A stretch of DNA of 64,000 nucleotides from CAZKVU01 sp964556475 (GTDB lineage: Bacteria > Patescibacteriota > Microgenomatia > UBA1406 > HO2-37-13b). The notes beneath the pieces were generated by a model. The model did not search any database. It worked only from the letters and a program-made list of their open reading frames with translations, and was not told the origin of the DNA. Both the position numbers and the translations under genes were made by a program. The stretch lies in assembly GCA_964556475.1 (NCBI GenBank), contig CAZKVU010000001.1, forward strand, positions 1 to 64,000, given 5' to 3'. Shown piece after piece: positions 1-7,818 of this stretch (the stretch's first letter is position 1; the number at the start of each line of letters is the position of its first letter).

Positions 1-591
1 ATGAAAATCGTCCAAGTTCCCCATCCGATCTTATACCAGCCTGTTGGGCCTGTGTCATTAAAGAAAATCGATGCAAGCGGTGCAGCTAATGACGAAGCTT
101 TCTTTATCGATAAACGAATTCGTAAAATAATTTCTGAAATGATCGACGCGATGAAAACAGCACGGAACCCTGAAGGCGTAGGGCTTGCTGCAAATCAGTT
201 GGGGCTCTCAATGGCTATTTTTGTTATGATGCCGCGGAAAGATGGTGATGTTATTGTTTGTATTAATCCGAAGATTATCACAACGCAGATTACACCGCAT
301 GCAGATGAACAGAGCAATACAGCAAAACACAAGAATGAACGCGGTATGGAGGGATGTTTATCAATTCCAAATATCTGGGGAGAGGTAGATCGTGCTGATA
401 AAGTCCGATTGAAATATATTGATGAAAATGGAGCTGCGATAGATCGCTGGTTTGAAGGTTTTGAAGCTATTGTTGTTCAGCATGAAATGGATCATTTGAA
501 CGGGATTCTGTTTACGCAACGAGCCGTTGAACAGGAACACGAATTAGTAAAAGACGTCGGCAATGGCGAGTTTGAACATTATCGCATCTAG
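1..591 (+). CDS. def: Peptide deformylase
   Basis: Removes the N-formyl group from nascent proteins in the cytoplasm, using a bound metal ion. All three family motifs are visible: GVGLAANQ at residues 59-66, EGCLS at 117-121 and the metal-binding HEMDH at 161-165, with Cys119 as the third metal ligand. The length of 196 residues is normal, with an acidic/Asn-rich insertion around residues 98-115. The ORF opens with ATG at the first base of the window and the N-terminus MKIVQVPHPIL aligns with the usual deformylase start, so the gene is probably complete, although its upstream signals are outside the window. Family assignment is certain. Confidence 0.96.
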   Translation: MKIVQVPHPILYQPVGPVSLKKIDASGAANDEAFFIDKRIRKIISEMIDAMKTARNPEGVGLAANQLGLSMAIFVMMPRKDGDVIVCINPKIITTQITPHADEQSNTAKHKNERGMEGCLSIPNIWGEVDRADKVRLKYIDENGAAIDRWFEGFEAIVVQHEMDHLNGILFTQRAVEQEHELVKDVGNGEFEHYRI

Positions 592-924
592 ACTAGACCC
601 CGGGCTTCTCACGTTTTTGCAACATCTCGCCGTCCTAAGGCAGTAGCCATGTTCTTCAAAAACTATAGGAATTTCTGAACTACCGTATGGACTATAAGGG
701 TTCATAAAATTCGAGCGTAATTTTGTTATTGAAATATAGACAATGCACTCATGGTTGCATTTTAAAAATGAGCTCACATAAACAGCATTTTTGAACCACA
801 GTATGATCCGTAACAACTCAAAAAGTCCTACAGTTTTTAGAGCATATGTAAGTTTTCATATACAAGTTTTCATTGGCCCCAGCATGTTTAGAGCTTTTTA
901 ATTTTCATAATATACAATGCATCT
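592..924. other. Intergenic stretch without recognised gene
   Basis: These 333 bases between the deformylase and the ribbon-helix-helix gene hold no convincing ORF, tRNA or strong hairpin. A short antisense ORF here extends back over the deformylase gene and has no recognisable features. The only signal seen is a TACAAT -10-like box at 913-918, six bases before the ATG of the next gene. Confidence 0.5.
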
Positions 925-1170
925 ATGAAAACTCCCCAAGCATACATCAAAGTCAATTTGACTCCAGAACTTAAGGAGCTTTTGAGAAATACAGTGAATA
1001 AACTTGGCATGTCGTATGCCGGATACGTTCGATACCTCATTATTAAAGACCAGGCACCAGCAAGTGATACAGCTCAATTTTTCTTTTTTGAATCATTTGA
1101 AGAACTCTATGCAAAAATGAGAAAACTTAATTTACAGCGAAGCCTGAGAAAGCTTAAGCCTGGACTTTGA
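925..1170 (+). CDS. Small ribbon-helix-helix-like protein
   Basis: An 81-residue protein. The segment YIKVNLTPELKELLRNTV followed by a second helix (residues 8-45) has the beta-strand, helix, helix pattern of Arc/MetJ-type ribbon-helix-helix DNA-binding proteins, where the strand contacts the operator. The C-terminus (residues 50-81) is Phe- then Arg/Lys-rich and is not assigned. A TACAAT -10 box at 913-918 ends six bases before the ATG and no Shine-Dalgarno is seen, so a leaderless mRNA is likely. Its 3' end overlaps the convergent L28 gene by 17 bases. It could be an antitoxin-type regulator, but no toxin gene is adjacent. The fold is inferred from pattern only. Confidence 0.6.
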   Translation: MKTPQAYIKVNLTPELKELLRNTVNKLGMSYAGYVRYLIIKDQAPASDTAQFFFFESFEELYAKMRKLNLQRSLRKLKPGL

Positions 1171-1456
1171 AGAGTTTGTCGTGCGCCTCTTTGAGGTCAG
1201 CTGAAGGATATGCCAGCTGAACAACTGGGCGGTGACCTTCGAGAATATCTTTACGAATACGCTTGATGACTTTTGTTGATAGTTTGACTTTCTTGTTCAT
1301 ACCAGCCTCAACAATGGTGACTGTTTGCAAATTGGGTTTAAACACGCGCAGAGTATGCTGTGCTCTTTTTTTCCAACGACCTCCTGCCACACCTCTGTGG
1401 TGCGTATGTGATCGGCCGAACATTGATGTTTTACCTGAAACGTAACAGCGTGCCAT
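1154..1456 (-). CDS. rpmB: 50S ribosomal protein L28
   Basis: Structural protein of the large ribosomal subunit. The N-terminus MARCYVSGKTSMFGRSHTHH and the following basic segment with RRV/RTLRVFKPNLQ-type residues match bacterial L28. At 100 residues it is longer than typical L28 (about 60-80 residues), with the extra length in the C-terminal part (residues 55-100). It is transcribed away from the M50 protease gene; the 86-base divergent spacer is AT-rich. It overlaps the 3' end of the convergent ribbon-helix-helix gene. Confidence 0.92.
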   Translation of the reverse strand: MARCYVSGKTSMFGRSHTHHRGVAGGRWKKRAQHTLRVFKPNLQTVTIVEAGMNKKVKLSTKVIKRIRKDILEGHRPVVQLAYPSADLKEAHDKLFKVQA

Positions 1457-1542
1457 ATTGATTAAGTATTTATTAAATCGAACGTCAAGATTTTGATTAA
1501 ATAAAGATTGTAGTATAATATCAAACTAGATCCTTAAAATCA

Positions 1543-2196
1543 ATGTTTATTACAGAATTGTTCACAAATCCAGTTGGCGCCCTCTTTTACCTCATTGCTC
1601 TTGTTGTTGCTATTTCGGTACACGAATTTGCGCATGCAAAGGTTGCAGACCGTCTTGGCGATCCAACAGCAGAACTCGCTGGTAGGATTACGCTCAATCC
1701 TCTGGCTCATCTTGACCCACTAGGCTCGATTTTATTTTTACTTGTCGGCTTTGGTTGGGGTAAACCAGTCCCCTTTGACCCGTTTAACCTTGAAAACCCC
1801 CGCCGGGATGCCGCACTTATTTCATTAGCCGGCCCTGTTTCTAATGCAATTATGGCCATTGCAGGCGCTACGATGCTTCGATTACTCGGCACGGGGACGG
1901 CGGGCATTTCAGAATCTGGCCTCGCAATCGCTGTCGTTAGTGGCTTTTTATCAACATTTGTGTGGATTAACGTAGTTCTCGGCATTTTCAACCTACTCCC
2001 CTTTGCCCCGCTTGACGGTTTCAAGGTAGTCGGCGGTATGTTACCAGAAGACAAGGCTCATGATTGGTATGGACTTGAGCGCTATGGCATGATATTTCTG
2101 CTTTTCTCTATTTTTCCATTTGTCGGAGGACGATCAATGCTTGATGTATTCATCTTCCCTATCATTCAGACGATTGTGAAAGTATTGATTCCGTAG
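1543..2196 (+). CDS. M50 family membrane metalloprotease (site-2 protease-like)
   Basis: A 217-residue integral membrane protease of the site-2 protease superfamily, expected to cleave within or near the membrane. The zinc-binding HEFAH motif lies at residues 27-31 in the first hydrophobic segment, and the distal motif NLLPFAPLDG places the third ligand at Asp158. LNPLAHLDPLG (51-61) and the stretch near residue 96 (SLAGPVSNA) are conserved in the minimal YwhC-like subgroup that lacks PDZ domains. TATAAT at 1514-1519 lies 23 bases upstream of the ATG, so this transcript probably has a short leader. It ends two bases before the convergent minus-strand gene. The substrate is unknown. Confidence 0.9.
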   Translation: MFITELFTNPVGALFYLIALVVAISVHEFAHAKVADRLGDPTAELAGRITLNPLAHLDPLGSILFLLVGFGWGKPVPFDPFNLENPRRDAALISLAGPVSNAIMAIAGATMLRLLGTGTAGISESGLAIAVVSGFLSTFVWINVVLGIFNLLPFAPLDGFKVVGGMLPEDKAHDWYGLERYGMIFLLFSIFPFVGGRSMLDVFIFPIIQTIVKVLIP

Positions 2197-2197
2197 T

Positions 2198-2700
2198 TTA
2201 ATTACTTCCGTTTGAGAGATTGACCTCTGTCCAGGCCGCAGAACATGAAGAAGCTAATCCTGTATATCGTACGCCATTATCATCCTCAGCGAATCTAAAG
2301 GCCTCTACGCAGTCGCTAATACCCTTATCTGTATTATCATTGAAATAGCTTGTAGCCATATCAACTGGCAAAGCACTCGGCTCAACCGCAGCTTCGGTTG
2401 GTTCCGGCGATGGTTCCTCAGTTGGTTCAGTTGTCGGCTCAGCTGTATCATCATTACTCGCATTTGAATCATTAATCAAGCTCGTCAAACTGTTTCCGTC
2501 TTTATTAGGCGTACCTAACGAAACATNNNNNNNNNNNNNNNNNNNNNNNNNNNNNNNNNNNNNNNNNNNNNNNNNNNNNNNNNNNNNNNNNNNNNNNNNN
2601 NNNNNNNNNNNNNNNNNNNNNNNNNNGCAATAATCACAATCAAAATCGACAAAACAAGGCCGATTGAAATAGAAACGATCTTTTGAGTTTTTTTATTCAT
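2198..2700 (-). CDS. Small membrane-anchored protein, interrupted by assembly gap
   Basis: The N-terminus at 2700 (MNKKTQKIVSISIGLVLSIL) is a short basic segment followed by a membrane helix. The coding sequence then enters an N gap at 2527-2626. After the gap one minus-strand frame continues with VSLGTPNKDGNSLTSLIND, an acidic TEPTEEPSPEPTE linker and a roughly 50-residue C-terminal segment with two cysteines, ending at 2198. The two parts are joined here because they are the only open frames on either side and both fit a TM-linker-domain layout; the gap length, and so the frame across it, cannot be verified. It sits 26 bases after the LPKTG cohesin gene on the same strand and is probably the last gene of that operon. 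Function unknown. Confidence 0.55.
2527..2626. other. Assembly gap (100 N), true gap
   Basis: A run of 100 N. The bases on its two sides are not the same, unlike four other gaps in the window, so sequence is missing here and the true length is unknown. Confidence 0.95.
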
Positions 2701-2726
2701 ACTGGACGCTTACGATGTGCGAAACG

Positions 2727-3401
2727 TTATAAAAGCAGTTTTGCCGCCGAACCAACGACTAACAAAATACCGCCAATAACTGCAAACGTAACAAGACTAT
2801 CAAAAACACCTGTTTTTGGCAATGTTGAAGTTCCTCCGGAAGTGCTTGTTCCTGTTGGACTTGTTCCGGTACTCGTTCCGCCGGCCACACTAATAATTGC
2901 TTTACCGTTTGCCGAACAGTCGATCAAATCTGGAGCATCTGTAGAATTTTCCGAAATATTTGATTCATTTGTTTCCCCAACCTCACAAATATACTTCACT
3001 TCTGACTGACCACCGCCAATAACTTTAAATTTAATGGTGGCAAGCGTTCCAGCGCCTGTAACAGATTCACCAGGGCTGTTCACCACACCGGCTATATACA
3101 CCTTGCCAGATTCATTTGTATCTTTCTGGCCGATGGTTAAATATGTTCCATCAGTAATACCTTCAACGTGTAGCTTGGTATTATCGTACTGCAATAATGC
3201 ATCAACTCCGAGCACTTCCTTGGTACCTGCGTCAACTTTAACATCAAGATCAAACGTTTTATCAATAGAACTACTAACACTCGCCGGATTAAATGATAAA
3301 CTTGCAGCCTCAACACGAGCAAAAACCGGCATGACTGCGGCTATCATCAGAAACATCAGTCCGATAAAGACTGTTTTGTACATTACAGGATTTTTCATCA
3401 C
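2727..3401 (-). CDS. Single-cohesin surface protein with LPKTG sorting signal
   Basis: A 224-residue secreted protein. Residues 1-33 form a signal peptide ending near VFARVEAA. Residues 33-170 form one cohesin-type beta-sandwich: LGVDALLQYDNTKLHVEG is the hallmark strand pair, followed by GAGTLATIKFKVIGGG. A Gly/Ser/Thr linker (172-192) leads to LPKTG, a hydrophobic helix and the short tail AAKLLL, a sortase substrate layout. By analogy with cellulosomal anchoring scaffoldins it would display one dockerin-binding site covalently at the cell surface. Its ATG overlaps the stop of the upstream TM-anchored cohesin gene by 4 bases, so the two are translationally coupled. Cohesin assignment rests on motif pattern. 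Confidence 0.82.
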   Translation of the reverse strand: MMKNPVMYKTVFIGLMFLMIAAVMPVFARVEAASLSFNPASVSSSIDKTFDLDVKVDAGTKEVLGVDALLQYDNTKLHVEGITDGTYLTIGQKDTNESGKVYIAGVVNSPGESVTGAGTLATIKFKVIGGGQSEVKYICEVGETNESNISENSTDAPDLIDCSANGKAIISVAGGTSTGTSPTGTSTSGGTSTLPKTGVFDSLVTFAVIGGILLVVGSAAKLLL

Positions 3402-4000
3402 TTTAATTCAAGGGTTACACCTTCAACCCCACTTAAAATTTCATTTGTTGAGTCGTCGAGTAAATTCGACTCACGATTACTCCCCTTTTCATAGATTGGC
3501 TTCATGTCGAACGTACCTGTGCCAATTGCGGTAAACGTCAGCTCAGCAATCTGTGTTCCGTCGAACATAAACGGTTCCTTTTGTGAAAGCGATTGAACAC
3601 CGGTCACGATCAATTCATGCATGCCATTATCTAGTTCAAGATCGGTATCGAGCAAATCGACTCCATTTTGCATTGATTTAACATCGTTGTATGAGATGAG
3701 ATGGGGGTCATAATGGATGACAATATCATAGCCGGTTACTTTTGATGAATGAGAGTTGGCATACGCAAGAACAGTAATTTCATCACCTTTATTATATGTT
3801 GTTTTTCCACCTTGTGTGCTGAGTCCAATTAAACCTGTTTCCGGCTCTTTCATGGTGTCGGTTTCTGTTTTTTGGACAGTGTTATTGCTAATGCGACTCT
3901 TCGCTAAACCTGCAACAAAGATAACAACTAAAACCACAACTCCAAGTGCAATCGCGCTCGCAATGAGCATGCTTTTTTTCATTCCGTGCGTTTGTTCCAT
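3398..4000 (-). CDS. Cohesin-domain protein with N-terminal membrane anchor
   Basis: A 200-residue type II membrane protein. A TM helix spans residues 11-31 (ASAIALGVVVLVVIFVAG), followed by a short spacer and a cohesin-like domain from about residue 58 to the end, with the signature VTGYDIVIHYDPHLISYNDV and a later strand AELTFTAIGTGTFD. The cohesin would sit directly on the outside of the membrane. The gene lies 68 bases downstream of the M4 protease-dockerin gene and overlaps the LPKTG cohesin gene by 4 bases. In the 68-base spacer a TATAAT box is visible on the minus strand, so a promoter internal to the cluster is possible. It is a likely receptor for one of the neighbouring dockerins. 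Confidence 0.78.
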   Translation of the reverse strand: MEQTHGMKKSMLIASAIALGVVVLVVIFVAGLAKSRISNNTVQKTETDTMKEPETGLIGLSTQGGKTTYNKGDEITVLAYANSHSSKVTGYDIVIHYDPHLISYNDVKSMQNGVDLLDTDLELDNGMHELIVTGVQSLSQKEPFMFDGTQIAELTFTAIGTGTFDMKPIYEKGSNRESNLLDDSTNEILSGVEGVTLELK

Positions 4001-4068
4001 ATATTTTTAGTCAATGATTAATTCATTATACATGATATACTGCCACACTGTATGCAGTTTCATGTCGG

Positions 4069-6894
4069 TTAATTCTGGTCTGTTCTATTTGCCAATGTGA
4101 ACACAACTAAGGCATCATCAACTGCATTAATTACCCCGTCATAATTCACATCTCCAATCGCCAGCGATTCAAAATCAGTCTTATTTAATCGTTCGCGAAC
4201 AGCAAGTACATCTTTTGCATTCACAATACCATCTTGTTTAACCGGCAGGTCGCCGGCAAGCATAACAACGCCGCTGAAATCAAGAGTATTGTCCCCCTTC
4301 TTCAGTTCGATAGTATTTATGGTGCATTTGTATAAACCTGGCTGATCCTCTTTTGGCTTATTCTCACAAATTTTTCGCTGTGTGTGTTTTGGACCCTTAA
4401 CTAATACTTTGTATGCTGTTCCCTCCGGAATATCGAAGTCTGCCTGACCTTTCCAAACGCCGCCGTCTGATGGCGTAAATAATACGTTTTTATACACTGT
4501 TTCGGCGAGATCTCCCCCGCCAACACCCACTCTTACAAGGATCGCCTCGGTTGATTTTGGCTTCTTGTCAATGCCTTGCAGGCGCAAAGACAGCGACAGT
4601 CGAACTGCGCTTGGCGCCGGTGACGATCCCCCAGTTCCTCCAGAGCCCGATGCTGATGAATCCACGTTACCGATGAGGAATGGAATTTCATTACCTGAAT
4701 CGTTGATAGCCACAACCTGATACACCGTATATTTGGATAAATCTTTACCCGTACTATACTTGTTTGTGTATTTTCCGCCTTCAAAGGTAAATGTCCCTGT
4801 ATCTATGGTGTCAGGGCCTACAAGTTCTCCGCGAATCGGCACGCCAGCTTCAAATCCAGTCGTAAGCCGCGCTGATTCTCCAGCGGTAGGTTGTGCATCG
4901 GTGAAGAATGAATTGAACGCTGCCTCGCTGATTGTTGCAACAAGTTTATAAACAGTACCATCATATGAAATAGACACATCACCTGTTGCTGATTGTGGCG
5001 ATGACACACTTGACTTAAGCGGTGATGATTTCGCCGGTTGTGAAGGTGAACCGCTCGGGCCAATCGTTGGTGAGGTTGGAATACCTGTAGTAATTGGAGT
5101 TGGTGCACCAGACGTTCCTGGTGTTACAGCGGGCGTCGATGAACCTGTTGGCTGAACTGAACCAATACATGTTGCGGGCTTGGCTGTGAGCCCAGTGCAT
5201 GCTGGGCCTTTTGATGCACCGATTGTCTGCTGGTCCATTTCGGTCGCTTGCATGGCTGCTGTAATTGTTGCACACTCTGGAGAACCTGTTTTATACACAT
5301 CGTTACATGCTTGTACAACTGCATCGTACATATCTCGATAGTTACCAGTATTCTTACCTTTCATATATGTTTTCAGTGCCCTAAAAATAACAAGATGAGC
5401 TTTGTTGTAGTTAGTATGGCCAAGACCCGTTATTGTACATCCATTAAAAGAACCTCCATCAACCATTAAATAAAATGCCTTATTAAACACTCCGCTGTTA
5501 ATATGAACTCCCCCATTATCTCCTGACGAACAATAATAGCTAGCACCGTCCTTTGATACTGATGAGAAAACTCTGCTCGGATGTCCATGTTTAGGTGGAT
5601 CAGCAAAATCACGAATTGCACCCAGTGATGTAGTTTCACCCATGGTCCAGTTTGCAGGATCAAGTGCGTAGGCAAATACATCCGAAAGGCTTTCATTAAG
5701 TGCTCCAGACTCGTTTCTGTAAATAAGACTCTGGCCGCCTACAGCATATTGAGTAACAGCATGAGTAAATTCGTGCGCGATAACATCAGATGCAACAAGA
5801 CCTGAACAAATAAGAATTTTTGCTCCTGTCCAACATGCATTATCTGAACAGGACGGTAATTCTGTATTTATCGATGCACCAGCACCGTCAAAACTATCGA
5901 GCTGATGAGTTGAATTAAAATAATTGTATGTATTTCCGATAATATCAAATGTCTTATCAACTTTATCATTCCCCGATGGCCCGCCAGATTCAATACGCTC
6001 GGTACTCTTTGGCGTTGATGCCTTTGCCGGATCGCAGTTCTGACCCCCTAATGTTACCTTTCTATTAAGTGCATCCATGCTCGTCTGCACTGAGTAGATT
6101 GCCTTGCCGGATTTCATATCAACAAAATACCCTTTACAATCACCTGCTGCTCCACAAACATTGACAAATTGAGTCAAATGATTCGTGTGATCTTCAAGCG
6201 TTGAATCCATGATTGCCGGGCTGAACACATACAATGTTGATTCTTGCACTGTTGCACCATCTCCGGATTTTGTATCTTTTGCATATGCTTCAAGCGCAAC
6301 CGAATGTGCTTGAGATTCATTAATGCTTTGGGTGCAGTCGACATCATTTTTAATAAGTGCACCGGAAACTGCGTACACATTACTTTGTGATGTATGAATT
6401 TGTAAATTTCCTCCGAAAACAGGAATGTTACCGCAGCGTGTCTGATCAAAATAATAGTGCATTGCATCTATATGGTGACCTGCATCGAGTAGATACGCCT
6501 CCTGATTATCGTTTATTGTGGAATTCAAGCGTAAATTTTCTGGCTTATCAGGAATGAGTGAAAGCACATTTCCCTGTTGCACTTCTAGTTGTGGGTCAGC
6601 GCTCAGGAAATTCAGAACATCTTGTTCATTATTTGATTTTAGCCCATATAGTTTGCCTTTTAAATCTCCGGCTGTCATATCAAAGAAAGCTACATCCTGC
6701 TTATTGAAGTAGGTTGAATTGGTCGAAATACTGCTGCTTTGCAAATTAAGCAATTCCTCGGCTTGAGATGACGTTGACTGATTTTGCGTTCGGATATTAA
6801 CGATATATGCACTTAAAGCCAGCACAATCACAACAAGGACTATAAGTGTTCCGATAAAAACAGTTTGATTATTTTTCTGCATATGTTTTTTCAT
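4069..6894 (-). CDS. M4 (thermolysin-like) metalloprotease with C-terminal dockerin
   Basis: A 941-residue extracellular zinc endopeptidase. Residues 12-33 form an N-terminal hydrophobic helix; a propeptide-like region follows. The catalytic domain shows HEFTH (His374, Glu375, His378), the third zinc ligand Glu401 in GALNESLSD and the proton-donor His464 in DNGGVHINSG, all as in thermolysin. A Pro/Ser/Thr linker (about 575-640) leads to a beta domain, then a module of about 110 residues (from SLSLRLQGIDKKPKS) also found before the dockerin of the next gene upstream. The C-terminus is a dockerin: degenerate first loop QDGIVNAKDVL and canonical second loop DVNYDGVINAVDDA. It lies between cohesin genes on the same strand, so it is likely displayed on the cell by a cohesin. 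Confidence 0.93.
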   Translation of the reverse strand: MKKHMQKNNQTVFIGTLIVLVVIVLALSAYIVNIRTQNQSTSSQAEELLNLQSSSISTNSTYFNKQDVAFFDMTAGDLKGKLYGLKSNNEQDVLNFLSADPQLEVQQGNVLSLIPDKPENLRLNSTINDNQEAYLLDAGHHIDAMHYYFDQTRCGNIPVFGGNLQIHTSQSNVYAVSGALIKNDVDCTQSINESQAHSVALEAYAKDTKSGDGATVQESTLYVFSPAIMDSTLEDHTNHLTQFVNVCGAAGDCKGYFVDMKSGKAIYSVQTSMDALNRKVTLGGQNCDPAKASTPKSTERIESGGPSGNDKVDKTFDIIGNTYNYFNSTHQLDSFDGAGASINTELPSCSDNACWTGAKILICSGLVASDVIAHEFTHAVTQYAVGGQSLIYRNESGALNESLSDVFAYALDPANWTMGETTSLGAIRDFADPPKHGHPSRVFSSVSKDGASYYCSSGDNGGVHINSGVFNKAFYLMVDGGSFNGCTITGLGHTNYNKAHLVIFRALKTYMKGKNTGNYRDMYDAVVQACNDVYKTGSPECATITAAMQATEMDQQTIGASKGPACTGLTAKPATCIGSVQPTGSSTPAVTPGTSGAPTPITTGIPTSPTIGPSGSPSQPAKSSPLKSSVSSPQSATGDVSISYDGTVYKLVATISEAAFNSFFTDAQPTAGESARLTTGFEAGVPIRGELVGPDTIDTGTFTFEGGKYTNKYSTGKDLSKYTVYQVVAINDSGNEIPFLIGNVDSSASGSGGTGGSSPAPSAVRLSLSLRLQGIDKKPKSTEAILVRVGVGGGDLAETVYKNVLFTPSDGGVWKGQADFDIPEGTAYKVLVKGPKHTQRKICENKPKEDQPGLYKCTINTIELKKGDNTLDFSGVVMLAGDLPVKQDGIVNAKDVLAVRERLNKTDFESLAIGDVNYDGVINAVDDALVVFTLANRTDQN

Positions 6895-6908
6895 ACGTAT
6901 TCCCGATT

Positions 6909-7805
6909 TTACTGTCTGAAGATAATCGACACATCGATTGCTTGATCGGTAATGTTACTAACTTCAATATCATGTCCGAGTGCAGCTTTAGTATCTGCTA
7001 TTTTTCCTGCAAAACCACCATTAGAAAATGTTAAAAGTGCTTTTTCGGTACCGCGCGTTAGTTCAAGCTCAGCATCGGTTGTACAATCATTACACTGACT
7101 GTCTGGGGTTATAATTTTTACCAATTTTACGGTAAGCTTGGATGTCGGATCTGTATACGACTTCCCCACTTTGAGTGAATGTGAATCACCAAATGAAACA
7201 TTAAATGATTCAACCTCATCGAGTATTTCTTTCGTATTCATCAAAACTATATTAGAGTCATCTGTTTCACCTTGTGTAAATTTAAATTCCAACGCTGTTG
7301 AACCTGCTCGTTTTGCTCTAAATATTAGTCGTGAAACAGGTTCCTTCTGAAACGCAACGGGTTTTTGCTTTTCCAATTTCATAATGCCGGTGATCGTTAA
7401 AAATGTATATGTGTCACTTGTGGAGGGTAATTCGTTTGAAAACATTTCAAAATCAGAAACTAAATTTTCTGCTTTGACAAATTCAAGGATTGAATCATCG
7501 TATGAAATAACTGCATCATATCCCCCAACTTCCTGACTATTTGTATCAATGTATAGATCAAGTGAAAATTCTTCATTTACCGGAAATACATGATTGCCAA
7601 ATGTTGAAGCAAGATACATTTTCCCACCCTTTTCCTTGCTGTTTGAAGATGTTGGCGTAGGTTTGTTGCCGCCAAGACCCATAAATGAACTCTTCTTCGC
7701 CAAAATACCAACACCAAGAATAATAACAACAATGACAATAACGGGGATAAGGAGTTTTCTGTTATTACTGGGCTTAGTATTATTTATAGCTTCATCGTGA
7801 TCCAT
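6909..7805 (-). CDS. Cohesin-domain protein with N-terminal membrane anchor
   Basis: A 298-residue type II membrane protein. I place the start at the ATG at 7805 (MDHDEAINN) rather than the TTG twelve bases upstream, because the TTG nearly abuts the previous stop. A TM helix lies at about residues 20-37 (LLIPVIVIVVIILGVGIL), then a Ser/Thr/Pro/Lys spacer, and a cohesin-like domain from about 65 to 205 with the signature VGGYDAVISYDDSILEFVKA. A second beta-rich domain of about 90 residues ends the protein and contains a Cys pair (QCNDC); I do not recognise it. The gene sits between two dockerin genes with gaps of 13-15 bases, in one apparent operon. Confidence 0.75.
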   Translation of the reverse strand: MDHDEAINNTKPSNNRKLLIPVIVIVVIILGVGILAKKSSFMGLGGNKPTPTSSNSKEKGGKMYLASTFGNHVFPVNEEFSLDLYIDTNSQEVGGYDAVISYDDSILEFVKAENLVSDFEMFSNELPSTSDTYTFLTITGIMKLEKQKPVAFQKEPVSRLIFRAKRAGSTALEFKFTQGETDDSNIVLMNTKEILDEVESFNVSFGDSHSLKVGKSYTDPTSKLTVKLVKIITPDSQCNDCTTDAELELTRGTEKALLTFSNGGFAGKIADTKAALGHDIEVSNITDQAIDVSIIFRQ

Positions 7806-7818
7806 TATGGTCGTCAAA

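Noticed and set aside
600..680. Possible tRNA or small RNA just after the deformylase gene
   Set aside because: No cloverleaf or stable stem could be drawn.
544..816. 90-residue minus-strand ORF
   Set aside because: Overlaps the deformylase 3' end, has no family features, start signal or plausible composition.
3137..3322. Second minus-strand ORF inside the LPKTG cohesin gene
   Set aside because: Shadow frame of a gene with clear domain structure.
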